The notes: generated by a model not told the origin, from the letters alone. A DNA stretch of 64,000 nt from Bugula neritina (GCA_964035545.1 OZ037765.1:30864004-30928003); one strand, 5' to 3'. Shown: positions 1-11,256, numbered from the stretch's first letter. Numbers and translations: made by a program.

Positions 1-96
1 CAGCAGATCTGTGTTATATTGTAGACCAATCAGCAGGTCTGTGTTATATTGTAGACCAATCAGCAGGTCTGTGTTATATTGTAGACCAATCAGCAG
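1..96 (+). repeat. 30-bp tandem array ending at a HEATR6 3' splice site
   Basis: Three consecutive 30-bp units (1-30, 31-60, 61-90) are identical apart from one base, followed by a partial fourth copy CAGCAG at 91-96. The array may continue beyond the left window edge. The unit contains ATATTGTAG and ends/starts at CAGCAG|GTCTGT. The partial last CAG is the best acceptor for the first visible HEATR6 exon, so the array abuts the coding sequence and every unit carries a copy of the acceptor. Confidence 0.9.
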
Positions 97-332
97 ATAG
101 TATGCATCACTATGCTCCTTGGACTTACATCAGATCCTGAAATCATCGTCAGAGACGCGGCTATCCGGGCTGCCGGAGTGTTTGTGCTATATCCGTGTCA
201 GCGACTGGACGTTAGTTTTGTGGCTGACACAGCCAATGCTGCTTTGCTCTCCATGAAAGATGAGAGTACACCTGTGCAGATCAGAGCCTCATGGGTGATG
301 GCCAATGTGACGGATGCCCTCGTGTTGAACAT
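97..332 (+). CDS. HEATR6: HEATR6-like exon a (internal, first visible)
   Basis: The reading frame is open through LLGLTSDPEIIVRDAAIRAA, FVLYPCQRLDVSFVADTANA and ends ANVTDALVLN. The acceptor is either CAG at 94-96 (start 97) or ATAG at 97-100 (start 101); I prefer CAG. The donor is AT|GTGAGC at 333, leaving two bases of a codon that exon b completes to ATG (Met). The sequence forms about two HEAT repeats (paired helices, Asp/Arg at the turn). Confidence 0.82.
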
Positions 333-679
333 GTGAGCTGGTGATGGCTTTGCCAGACTGCACTGTATTGTTATCAGTTAAGAGTAGGAAATGTGACTGA
401 CGGTCATCTCTATTAGTTCTGTCTGAACTGAATTATCAGCCAGTAGCTCATCCTTTGTCATCAAATTTGACGTATTTTATCTAATAATATGAAATTGAGT
501 GTTACAACATTATCTCTTTTCATTATATAGATGACTTAACCTTACTTATTACAATCTAATTATAAAACCCATTTGAATCACAATAGGCACATGGCGATGA
601 CTGCTATAGTTACTTTCTAATGCTACGGCCCTTGCCTGGCATCACACAGCATCATGCTGACTGCAATATTTTGTTTTAG

Positions 680-843
680 GGCCAGCGATGACTTTACTTC
701 GTTTGCCAAGTCCTTCTCGGACGTGCTGCTCTTACGGTTGATAGACGTGGCTACCGAAGCTTGTTATGGTGATGATAAGATGAAGTATAATGGAGTCAGG
801 GCTCTGGGAAACCTTCTCAAGTACCTGCAGCCCCACACTTTGG
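680..843 (+). CDS. HEATR6: HEATR6-like exon b
   Basis: The acceptor TTTTAG ends at 679. The first base completes Met, then the frame reads ASDDFTSFAKSFSDVLLLRL and continues to VRALGNLLKYLQPHTL. Two donor solutions exist: GTCTGG at 844 (phase 1, gives a Glu at the junction with exon c, matching the vertebrate family) or the better-looking GTGATG at 849 (exon end 848, phase 0) joined to a CAGAG acceptor two bases further into exon c. Both keep the frame open; the exact end is uncertain by five bases. Confidence 0.8.
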
Positions 844-1841
844 GTCTGGTGATGAAATTCCTTACTTTTTAATACGAGTATTTGGTTTGGCTGCCGTTTT
901 ATAAATTTACTGTAAATATCATTCTTAAGTTCATAAGATGTTTTACTCAGCTCAATGTTCACAAATGGTGTGGAATGTTCATAGAGGCGATTTCTAGTAA
1001 ACTACAATTTTCCAAATTTTATTACAATGTAAAACCTCCTACAATTTAGAATCTAGACTCCGTTGGGAGTTGTCCACTGCTTTAAATACTGCTCACTCAA
1101 TCACTAGTTTTTCATGTTTTCCATGATCTCAGTTGAACTGCAACTAGTTTAATAGTTACCATCAGTGCTGTAATTTTTCTATTGCATCATAATTTCGTAG
1201 TTACTTCCTCTCATGTGAATGTGACGTGTTGGAAAATTTGGCTCTGTGTATTTAGATCATCTGACTATAAAGACTATATCCTTCCAATATGTATTTTTTA
1301 TTTAACAACTTTATGTAATATTGTACATGTTTGCAGTTTAGCTTGTCAATATATTACCACAGAATCTCACTCTGCTGGTAGTTGAGAATGATAATTTTTA
1401 TCATTCAACTCAAATACTGAAATTGAAAAGAATCTTTTCACTAGTAGATAGTAAAGTATTAGTCTGTCACTTCGTAAGTTATATAAGTTTTTTGTGGGCA
1501 GCCTGCTTTTTCTGCCTCTTCAGTGTGTGAGCTGCTCAGCTTCTAGATCCATAGGACATTTTTCAATGGATTGATTAGTCTTAGATAGAACTGAGTTTGA
1601 GCTGAGCAGACAAACTTGCTCAGACTAACCTGTTGTCACGTGTCAAACTATTTGAAGCAGCTTAATGCCTGTTAGAACTGAATGACTGATGTCACGGTGA
1701 ACCATACTTTGACATGTTATAAATATTTCTCTGCATTTCTGCAGGGATTTCAAGAAACGAGTTGAGAAAGTTGACACGTTTATGCGCATTGCATTGGCAA
1801 ATATAGATTAATGTGTGATCAGTGACAATGTGATGTTTCAG

Positions 1842-1918
1842 AGCGAAGGAATATGTCACAGTTGATAGAAAACTCGGTGAATCTGCTAGTGAAGAGTCTA
1901 AGTCAGGGTGTGATGAAG
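1842..1918 (+). CDS. HEATR6: HEATR6-like exon c
   Basis: Short exon between a good acceptor (TGTTTCAG) and donor AAG|GTAACG. It encodes RRNMSQLIENSVNLLVKSLS followed by QGVMK, corresponding to the family stretch that precedes VRWNA. The end is phase 0 and joins GTGAGATGG of exon d to give MKVRW. Too short to appear as an ATG-started ORF; recognised by splice phase and family order. Confidence 0.8.
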
Positions 1919-2388
1919 GTAACGTGAGGCAGACTATGCTATAATTACCATATCCTTCCGAGGATCTGCCAATAAGCTTTGGTAGACATTCAATTGGCAT
2001 TTAATACCTACGAAAGCTTATTGTTCATGCTCGGCCTGCTACCTGAGCCGATGTACCTACGAATGTGAACTAGATTACTAAAAATATGTAATCTGGTGTA
2101 TAATGTTCTAATATATGCTGCTAAGGTACCTTGTACAAGGCACTTGTGATGTGTATAGGCTGCAAAGGGGCTTTATTTTATAATTATTAGTTTAAAACCT
2201 TTTTATCGCTTTCTTTTCATACATTAATTGGTTCTTGTGGAAGTCACTGAAACTTATGAACTAGTCTTGCTAGTCTAGTGTAGAGGCCAGTAAATCTTAA
2301 CATAACAGACTGTGCTGGTAATAGTCGTCTGCGATATAAGCGATGTTGGTACATTCAATAGTCGAACTAAATACTGCATTAAGTTACA

Positions 2389-2779
2389 TGTATTACTATA
2401 TTGTAGGTGAGTGTGTTACTATATTGTAGGTGAATGTATTACTATATTGTAGGTGAGTGTATTACTATATTGTAGGTGAATGTATTACTATATTGTAGGT
2501 GAGTGTATTACTATATTGTAGGTGAGTGTATTACTATATTGTAGGTGAGTGTATTACTATATTGTAGGTGAGTGTATTACTATATTGTAGGTGAATGTAT
2601 TACTATATTGTAGGTGAGTGTATTACTATATTGTAGGTGAGTGTATTACTATATTGTAGGTGAATGTATTACTATATTGTAGGTGAGTGTATTACTATAT
2701 TGTAGGTGAATGTATTACTATATTGTAGGTGAGTGTATTACTATATTGTAGGTGAGTGTATTACTATATTTTAGGTGAG
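2389..2779 (+). repeat. 23-bp minisatellite, 17 units, containing the 3' splice site of exon d
   Basis: Exactly 17 head-to-tail units of 23 bp with almost no variation (G/A at the unit end, one G/A near the unit start, and G>T in the last unit). The core is ACTATATTGTAG|GTGAGT (or GTGAAT). The last unit supplies the real acceptor TATTTTAG at 2774 and the first five bases of exon d (GTGAG). Each upstream unit therefore looks like an acceptor directly followed by a consensus donor. The near identity indicates recent expansion. Confidence 0.97.
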
Positions 2780-2852
2780 ATGGAATGCCAGCTATGCTTT
2801 AGGAAGTCTCCTTCAAAATGACTACATTGTCTCTGCTTCTGCCCCTTGGCTG
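2775..2852 (+). CDS. HEATR6: HEATR6-like exon d (78 bp)
   Basis: Encodes VRWNASYALGSLLQNDYIVS then ASAPWL, a highly recognisable HEATR6 segment. Phase 0 at both ends. The acceptor lies inside the last unit of the 23-bp minisatellite and the donor is CTG|GTCAGT. A second minisatellite rich in GTCAGT begins about 60 bp downstream, so this small exon is bracketed by arrays resembling its own splice sites. Confidence 0.85.
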
Positions 2853-2910
2853 GTCAGTAGAATTTATAGTTTGCAGTTGATATATACATAGTCGATATGT
2901 AGCCAGTGTA

Positions 2911-3038
2911 CAGTCAATAAACAGTCAGTATACAGTCAGTGTGTAGTCAGTATACAGTCAGTGTGTAGTCAGTATACAGTCAGTGTGTAGTCAATAAACA
3001 GTCAGTGTGTAGTCAGTATACAGTCAGTGTGTAGTCAG
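2911..3038 (+). repeat. 11/22-bp minisatellite downstream of exon d
   Basis: Tandem copies of an 11-bp motif alternating between CAGTCAGTATA-like and GTGTAGTCAGT-like forms, with two AATAAA-containing variants. The motif contains GTCAGT, identical to the donor of exon d at 2853-2858. Flanking sequence at 2891-2910 and 3039-3070 contains degenerate copies. Confidence 0.85.
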
Positions 3039-3952
3039 CACTGAATCATGTACAGTTGATATTCAGTCACCTTGTGGTCACAGTAATCTTGACTAAATTG
3101 ACAGATTGTCTAACTTTACTTAATCTTTAATTTGACCTTCACAAATAGACTGATTGCAACATCCCTTCGGAATAGTTCACAGCTCTGTGCAGCACTGAGT
3201 ATAATAGAGTTTGGTTAGTTGTTTAGTCTGCACTACTCCAGTTTGAGAAGTGGCCAATATGGCTCAATACCATTTATAATTGTTTAATTGGTTTTTGATC
3301 ATTTAGAATTTTGTGAAGTTCATTATATCCACATGAAAAGGAAATAAACTTTAGATAGGAAATCTTTCAGCTCCAACACTTGTATTTATATTCCACTGCT
3401 AATTGTTCTCCAATTACTCAAAGATTTAGTCTGTCAATAGAAAAGTTCTGGTATTCTTTGAAGTCCCTAGAAAGAAATATTTCTCCGAGTGCATTTGATT
3501 GCTAAATAAATTGCCTAATTTATTAGAGCCTTCCACTATTACACAACCTGGCCAGCTTCCCTCCAGCTTTCCCTAGCAATAGACTGGACCATATGGTTCA
3601 GTCTGCAGGACCTACTCCTACTAAACATGCCCACACACCTCTTCTTTTGCCCTCCTCTCATAAAACACGGGAAAGAACAAGTTTAATAACTGAAATTCAT
3701 TTCCTATGTTGACAAATTACCTGCTTTCTTCAAAAGATGTGAAACAGATTGTGGCTTTTCAGATTGTGCTGAGAAATTCTTTGGAGACTTCATCGAAATT
3801 TGAATAATTATATTGAACTACTTTTCATCATGTTTTTTTAACTCTCAATCATAGCAAAAGTTGTAAATTTTGACTAGTACACTTTTATTCAGAAAATATG
3901 AAATAAGCTGATATATTGCATTTATGAATTCTCTATCAATTGTTCAACACAG

Positions 3953-4174
3953 GAGCAGGTGCATGATGGACTGGGTCTGGCGATGAAAACCTGCAAAAAC
4001 TTTAAAGTTAGAATCAACTCTGTTCAAGCAATACAAATGGCCGCCATCCGAAGTAAATATGGCGGCCCAGAGCTATTCTCGAGGATTTGGAAGAATGTGG
4101 TGGAAGCTATGAATGAATCGGCGAATGCAGAAGATTTCACTGACTACAAGCACATTAGTTCTCTGTCTCATCAG
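3953..4174 (+). CDS. HEATR6: HEATR6-like exon e
   Basis: The acceptor CAACACAG ends at 3952 and the donor is CAG|GTAGAT at 4175; 222 bases, phase 0 at both ends. It encodes EQVHDGLGLAMKTCKNFKVR, then AIRSKYGGPELFSRIWKNVV and EAMNESANAEDFTDYKHISS. The CKNFKVRI and ARIWNALV-like segments are diagnostic of HEATR6 in memory of the vertebrate protein. Coding continues before the apparent GTG start, so the exon start is set by the acceptor. Confidence 0.87.
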
Positions 4175-7100
4175 GTAGATGGTAACTCTTCTCATACCAA
4201 TACACTGTCCAGCTAATCTGTATGCAGTAGCAGATATGCTAATAGTCTTAACTCTATTCTCGTATCCATAATCCTATCTGTAGTGAAATAGCTCACTCAC
4301 TCATTACTTTCATATGCACTATTTAAATTCTAATAGGTGATTTTCATATTCTTACTGGAACTTAGACACTTCAAATGCGTATTTTTTGCTACCATCAACT
4401 TGATAGTAAATAAAGATATTAGTGTTGGGAGAGGTGTCTTGCCATGACTGGGAATAAAATTTACTAGTTCTTTTCTATGAGAAAGTGTTTTAATTTGATG
4501 ATCAAATTAACTTAGGATGATTTCTATTTTGCGGTTATTTACTTTATATAAGTAACAGTGCATTTGACATTTGTGAGTAGTTATATTGAGATTTGTCAAA
4601 TTTAATTTAGTTAAATTGTCAAAACTGCCTATTCTTGTGGGTATATCTTAACACTGTAGAGTTAGCTGTGGTGAAGCTAACCAATGCCCCTTTCATTTTC
4701 TATAGTCTCTCTAAAGTTAACATCTCCAACCACAATTGCTGTAATGGTTATTTGTTCCATGAACCTAAACAGACGGTCAATACCGCATTAACATAGTGAG
4801 GTTACTTGAAAACATTCACCCATACTTTAATAACTTGTAAGGACCATTTTCTGTAAATTTATAGTGTTTTTCCAATGCTAGAAAAAAGACTGGCTGTGTA
4901 TATATAAAGCTGTTATACACAAAACTTGATGTTTTTGCCCATATATTTTACAGTCAATAACAGAATTGTATCACAAAATAAAAATGACATAATTTTTTGA
5001 CTCATTTTCCAAGTTCAGTGCTTGTTTGCATCACCTCTGGGTGACCTTTGATGCCATCATATTTAAATAACTGAATATCCTCGTAAGCTTTCTTCAGTGC
5101 ACTCTGATACATCAGAATTTCTAAACTTTTTGAGTTCAAATTTTATAATTATTACTATGACACCTCATATTACACTTACATAACTGCCATAGAAACAATG
5201 ATGATCCACATTGTTTTTAACTCATCCGGATAACAATTATAAAGCATTTTGTAATTAAGATTAAGTAAAGAGATAATAGCAGTATTTATTAAGACTTGAC
5301 ACCTATTTGCTTAGCTCTTTGCAGTCTTAAAGTAATTAGTGTAATTATTTATTATACTTTAACAGGTTACAGTGTTTTGTAATGCAGGTCTGAGCACCTG
5401 ATGTAATCACCCTTCAAGAAATCTCTCCTAATTTATCAAATATATTTCAAAGTATAGCGTGAGATAATATTAGATAGACTATAGCATGCTATTCTTGTCT
5501 ACCTCAGCTCCTTGCCATTACAGGTGAATCAAATTCTAATACTGCTAATAAAAACATAAGAAATTCACAAAAAAAACATTATTCAAATGTTAAGACTAAA
5601 CATAGCAGTATAATATTTTGAGTGACTAGGTATTTAATTATGTTCCCAATTTGTGACTACAATAAAGGAATTAAGTTATTGATACGTTTGGTTCAATGCA
5701 TGAAGTTTGATTCAATATATGGATTGACTTTTTCTTTTTATTAATATTCATATTGTTGACAGACTGGCATCTAACATTAGTTATGAAAATTTAGAGTTCA
5801 GATAGCAACTCGCACCTGGTTGAGAGAATGTAGCCATAAAATATGAATATTATTTTCCGTTCTGTGCGTTTAAAGCCAGACAATTGTCAAATATTAGATG
5901 GAAACCCAAAAATTGAAAAGCTTAACTCTGGCTTGACGCCAATCAGAAGCATTGGTTAGCCGTACAGTGTGCACCTGTCTGCTCTCTCTTTGCTTGCCTA
6001 TTCAGTTGTTGGAAAAACAATCTGTAACCAAAAATAAAGGATGATAAATTGGATTAAGTTGGAGAAAACTTAAATATTAGTAAAATATTTAGGGCTGAAA
6101 ATATTAGTGAAATATAGCTCAGGTGGTTTGAGGTGTGATTCCAGCGACTATCGCAAAGTGTTAATTTTGAGGAAGTAGAGACTAAGACTAGAGGGCAACA
6201 TTTCACTTCATTGCAAACCTGCATTTGACCTCTTTAGCTGCATGAAACATCTAGCCTGCATGTCTATAAAACCTGACTACACATCCCAATGATCTCTGAC
6301 TAAACATAATTTATGACTATTTGATTTAAAATCTGCGCCAATGCCCTTTATTAGGATGTGGAGATCTCTGAGATTAGTCATTAAAATATCTTATTATGTT
6401 ATTCTGTTATTCACATCAGGTGTCTGTTTGCCGTGAAATACAAGAGACAATAGCTTTGCTCTGCTCTCAAATATTTGATGTTGAAATTAAAACTGCATAG
6501 CGATGGCTGCCAAAATGTCATTTACTCAATACTGATACAGTGCAACAAAAAACCATGAAATTCTCATCACTTACAACACCATAGTCTCAGTTCTTGGCTA
6601 CGACAATCTTAATTAAATCTGTGAGGGGGTGTGTTTCCTTCCTTTACTTGTTCATGTAAAATGTTTAACATATTTTGTGCTAATTACTATCTCCAACTCA
6701 TGTTTTTTCTGCTAACAATTAATCTTGTGGAAGGATAAGAATAGTAAATTAAAGTACCATTAAGCTAAGTGCACATATCACATCTCTTGGCCTCGATGAC
6801 AAGTGAGTGCAGGTTATGCAAATGTGACACATTGTGAAAGTTATCTATAGGCTATCGTATCAGACATCATCATTCTTAGCTTATCATTTATTTTTCTTGT
6901 CTGATTTTTAATTCATCAGTGAAATTGTGACACTTGGTTAATATGAATAACACCAATTTATGGTGATTTTTCTAGGCTTGTTTATTGCGATATTTCAAAT
7001 AGATAAAAATAATTACTGTCGGAAATTCTCTCTAATTTCATGCCATTTTCTTGACATTTTTATTTATTTCTGTATAATAATTATTGCGTATTAAAATACA

Positions 7101-7963
7101 TCTAGTAAATATTTATTCTGTTTGTGTATATTTGTTAAGAAGTTTATTACTATTAATATAATAATCTAGTAGTTGAACTAATGATTTGTGTTGATAAAAT
7201 GGACATCAATTGGGAAATTATGGAGCAGGTTTCGATGGTTTTATTCAAAAATGTGTACATTGCATTGGTTAATTTTTAAATTAGTTTCAAGAAATCTAAA
7301 TTTTGCTGAACATTTGTTATAAAAAAGCTGTATTGTAATTTATTAAACAAGATTCATAATATCTAAAATTTACAAAACATTTTTTATAAATACATTTATT
7401 GTTGTAATTTATACAAACTATGCAGCTATTTTCACTCATTTATGAGTTTGTTATAACTTCAATTAATGCTGAAGAGATCAATGATTTGGGTTTGTGGGTT
7501 GCTAATTGGCCTTTTGTATCAGAAAGTATAAAACCACAGCTTCAACCTCAGTTATTATATAATAATCAATTTATGTTGATACAAGCCGGCCAACCACTGG
7601 CATGTGCTGGTGGTAGCCATGTGGTGGTACATTGGTCAAAGGTCCTAGTATTTCCACTGATTGGTTACTAAATAGTTTGTATCATGTAGATATTAGTATC
7701 TTACATTTTGTTGTGTATTCTTTCAATACTTTTCTATTCTTAGCGCTGTTTCATGTGGTAATGATTGTTGGCCACTTTAATTTACTTTTAGAACAATTAA
7801 CATAATTATATTTAAACTACTCTACTCTAAAATAAACTTATTTATTCTAGGTTTCATGTAATGAAACTTAGAGTAAACATAATAGTTCATGTGTAGAGCA
7901 TTATGTAATACTACATGTGGCTGCTGTCAATGCTGCCTCTACATCAGTTCTCCCTGTTTGCAG
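4175..7963 (+). other. HEATR6 intron between exons e and f; no gene seen
   Basis: 3.8 kb of AT-rich sequence without convincing exons on either strand. An open frame at 7420-7671 lacks family similarity, a good start context and splice support. A weakly tRNA-like stretch occurs near 6115-6160 (see rejected list). Confidence 0.6.
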
Positions 7964-8090
7964 TTATCAAAGGCCATTCTACATCTCACATCACTGCTAG
8001 AAGCTGATGATTTAGTTTTACTCCGTGCTGTACTCTTTGGCAAAGAAAACACAATCAAGAGTTTCTTGGAGAAGTCACCTGAAAATTTAG
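7964..8090 (+). CDS. HEATR6: HEATR6-like exon f
   Basis: The acceptor CTGTTTGCAG ends at 7963 and the donor is TTAG|GTAGTT; the end is phase 1. It encodes LSKAILHLTSLLEADDLVLL, RAVLFGKENTIKSFLEKSPE and NL, corresponding to the vertebrate ALIHLLSLAS...LQFLK region near the C-terminus. Confidence 0.82.
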
Positions 8091-8604
8091 GTAGTTTTTA
8101 TACCTCTTTCCTAGTTTCTGGGTAGATATTAATCAGGAACAACCTCTTGCATATGGAAACATTTTCTGAGGTCAAACATGAAAAATTTATCACTGAAAAT
8201 GAGAAAAGAGTCAATACTTGGTTTGTGTAGGTTTTGAATGCCTATTTTGACAGCCAAGTTCAGTATGCGAGTATTATGAGAAAAAGATGATAGAATGGGC
8301 ATTGACTTGTTTAAGGAGTATTATTCTATAAGAAAGGAAGCATTCAATATCTACTTGCCTAGTTGGAAACTGATCTACTTGTAAATTCGAAAACAGTTTT
8401 AAAAATTTCCGTTGAGTAAGAAAGTTTCCAACATGAGTTAGTACAGTATGTAATAAGATTGCATGTAACTTCCGTGTGTGGTTTTTTTTGTCTTAAATTT
8501 TGTTTTATATTAATTAGTTAAAATCAGTTTATCTAAGTAGAGAAAAAAATATATACATTATTTTGAATGTAGTATTTGAACAAATCATGTTTGTCTGTCC
8601 CCAG

Positions 8605-8927
8605 GCGTTGGCTCTTCTCTTACTAATCACTCAACACTGGATATTTTGTTCTGGATCTGTTTGAACATGGCTACCATTTATCTTCCAGTGGCACTTTTAT
8701 TGCCTCCCAAGTTACTCCCTGACTTTGTATTATCTCCTCACTCAACAGATTATTGTTTTCATTCAACAGATAGAAAAGTCTGTCTCAGTCACCTCAACAG
8801 TCTGGAGAAGAAGGGGTTGGATGCCGAGAAGCTGTCTGTAGTAAACTCGCTGACAGCGATATTGGCAGCGACTGATACTGGTTGGTATACGCTCAATTCA
8901 TACTTAATTTCGGGCAATGAGATGTAA
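8605..8927 (+). CDS. HEATR6: HEATR6-like terminal coding exon
   Basis: The frame continues from exon f (phase 1) to a TAA at 8925-8927. Three acceptors are all in frame: a strong pyrimidine-rich TGTCTGTCCCCAG (start 8605), and two copies of CTCAACAG/TTCAACAG (starts 8749 and 8770). The conserved-looking part is RKVCLSHLNSLEKKGLDAEK followed by LSVVNSLTAILAATDTG. The upstream segment available from 8605 is unusually hydrophobic and may be skipped, so the true start is uncertain. A possible donor (CTG|GTTGGT near 8880) could lead to a further exon, but the in-frame stop soon after makes a terminal exon more likely. Confidence 0.62.
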
Positions 8928-9214
8928 CGGCCACACGGCCACTTACTAATTGCTTCTCTTGTCACTGAATGCTTTGCGATGATGCGTGACGTGAGGGAGC
9001 AAGTATGTAACATGGGGGAAAGTGCCGGCCACCTGCCTGCGTAAGAGAGAGTTTAACTGTATTACTCACTGCTCGTTTAATTTGTCTTCTTCCGGTAAAA
9101 TGTTACAAACTACAATGAGACATGCGGGTCAATGATGACAGGTGTACTTACAAAACACTGTAATACGCTATAGATACTTTAGTAGAGCCCAATGAAAACT
9201 CGTATGGAACCAAA

Positions 9215-9220
9215 AATAAA
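9215..9220 (+). terminator. Candidate polyadenylation signal of HEATR6-like gene
   Basis: The first AATAAA after the terminal stop, about 290 bp downstream in AT-rich sequence. Assignment is by position only. Confidence 0.4.
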
Positions 9221-9940
9221 AGCAAACACTATGATTTGTGATATGAACCTTCGTATGTTTTACCAGCTACACACAGCTGTATAATTCAAATTAGTTTCTC
9301 AAAATGTGCACCAGTAACAAAAGTTTTAGTTTGTGTGCCAGCAAAAATTGCAATGACTTATTTTTTTTAAATTTCCTTTTAAAATTATTGGAGATTGAAG
9401 TTATATTTGATTTAATTATTAGCTGTGAAATACCACTTACTTTTTTTAATGTAAAAGCAGCAAAGCTCTGAAGTCATAAAACATAATATATTAAAATTAA
9501 TAGAAAATTTATCTGGCTACAGGCCAAAGCTAACTATAACGGAATTTCATTGTAATCAGCTATAAGTTATAATATTTTCCAACATTGGGTTGTGACAGTT
9601 TTTCTGATGGGCCGCACCTGGTGTGCTATAATTCAGGTGGGTTGAGCTGATAGTCTAAATGGTGCATCTTCCGCTATATTTGGGCAGATTTAATCCCAGA
9701 CTGGCATTATTTGACTATTAATAGTGCAGACAGTTGACACGAGATTATATCATTGCAAAATAAGACTGGACTGTAAATCCGTCAGTAAAGTTCTGTGTTT
9801 GGAATCTGGTGTTTTCTTGAAGCTTGTCTGCTTTTTATAGGAGAGAATTTTTCTGATTTTTTTCTGACTTTGCTATAAAAGTTGACTGGGTAAATGGAAA
9901 GTGTAAAATATCAGAACATTGTTCATATTATAATTAAATA

Positions 9941-11256
9941 GGGGTAACGGGGGCACAACGGTCATAGGGGTACAAAAAGCCGGCCAAATTGTGAGAGAAC
10001 TTATTGACTTAGAGTTGTGATTTTTTTTTCATAAAAAGATATTGACATAATTATTCAGCCTTTGTAGTTTCAACACTTGTGGAACATTCGTGTTGAAAAG
10101 GCAAGTAAAAAACTGTTTTTACCTACTTTTTGTAAATTTTTTAGGATGTCGTTGAAGCCTTATAACTTTTTACACTCAAAGGCAAGAAGCCTAGATTTTA
10201 CTAATATTGTTGCCATTGCTTGCCTCTACAATGCTCTACTAGTATAACAGCAAACACTGAAATAAATTTTCCTTGAGGCACATTTATTTTCAATTTGGCC
10301 ACACGGGGCACAATGGGCCATGCTGACCGGGGCACAATGGGCCACCTGATTATTGCACCCTGATCACTGTTATTAGTTTGTTTGCCCAAAAAGTTGGCTG
10401 AAATGTTACTAAAATCTATAAATATAGCCATTTCTGACCTTTTTGTAAAATATCAAAGACATCATGGTAAGACTACAAAACTACAAGGTGAAGTTCCCCT
10501 AATATATATACATCTGGTGAGGTTAAAGCTTTGCCATTTTATACATAAAACAAAACACCCTGCTGTTGCTACTAGTAGATAGTCATGATAATCATTATAT
10601 ATTACACCATTGAGAGAATATACATGCATTTGACTGAAATAAATTGTGATTTGCTCATTTGCTCCCCCCTCTCCCTTCTGTACTCCAGTCACAAACCTCA
10701 GCCATGCACCTTAGCTACAGTTCATTGAAAAAAGTTCACTCAGAATTTTGTAATACATTTTAGTAAAGTTTTTTTTTAATAAACGTTGCTCTGAAGTGAA
10801 AATAACAAAACATTTTTAGTTTTAAACGGTAATGATAATGGCACTGCAGAACCGAGTGACGTGCGTTTGATTTTGCCTTCCTCTGCTATCCGTAGTAGCA
10901 CAAACTGTACAGCTAAAACATGAATTTTGCTGTAGATCTGAAAGAGTATCTTTATTTATTTGTATTATTAAATAAATAAAAATCAGATATAACAAAATAC
11001 GCAAAATTTCAATATATTTGTTGTGTTCCACCCAGTGGTCCATTGTACCCCGGTACCGGGGCACAATGGGCCAATTTTTTCGTCATGAAAATTTCATTAT
11101 TCTGAAAGTTGTGAAAGAGATAGAAACAACAAACTGGTACCTGTAATACACAACAGATGTAGCATTAAGACTAGATATTATTGAACTAGTAACTTGAAAA
11201 ACAGACGAATTAGAGCAACAAATGCAAAATTCGGCCCATTGTGCCCCCGTTACCCC
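9941..11256. mobile_element. Non-autonomous TIR DNA transposon, family A (TA target site)
   Basis: A perfect 18-bp terminal inverted repeat, GGGGTAACGGGGGCACAA at 9941-9958 and its reverse complement at 11239-11256, is flanked on both sides by TA (9939-9940, 11257-11258), the target duplication expected of Tc1/mariner/pogo-type elements. Three internal copies of GGGGCACAATGGGCCA (10305-10320, 10329-10344, 11058-11073), plus an inverted one overlapping the right end, look like subterminal transposase-binding sites. No transposase domain is readable inside, so it is a 1.3-kb deletion derivative or MITE-like element. Confidence 0.85.

Larger units (their letters stand above)
97..8927 (+). other. 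HEATR6: HEATR6-like gene, 3' part (seven exons)
   Basis: Gene-level entry for a HEAT-repeat protein resembling animal HEATR6 (amplified in breast cancer 1). Seven exons at 97-332, 680-843, 1842-1918, 2775-2852, 3953-4174, 7964-8090 and 8605-8927 join in phase into about 340 residues of helical-repeat sequence. Characteristic stretches are FVLYPCQRLDVSFVADTANA, VRALGNLLKYLQPHTL, VRWNASYALGSLLQN and KTCKNFKVRINSVQAIQMAA, in the order I remember from vertebrate HEATR6. The N-terminal part lies outside the window. HEAT repeats form alpha-solenoid scaffolds for protein binding; the cellular role of HEATR6 is poorly defined and nothing here adds to it. Three of the six visible splice acceptors are notable: two are embedded in tandem arrays, and the last exon has three in-frame alternatives. 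The gene converges on the minus-strand gene ending near 14.9 kb. Confidence 0.85.

Noticed and set aside
1-2779. CRISPR-like repeats
   Set aside because: Units are head to tail with no unique spacers, in an intron-containing animal gene.
6115-6165. tRNA-SINE-like fragment (TAGCTCAGGTGG...GTGATTCCAGCGAC), and a similar one near 9630-9720
   Set aside because: Only vague A-box-like similarity and no clear B box or duplications; too degenerate to call.
7420-7671. 83-codon plus-strand frame in a HEATR6 intron
   Set aside because: No family match, no splice sites in phase, AT-rich composition of intron.
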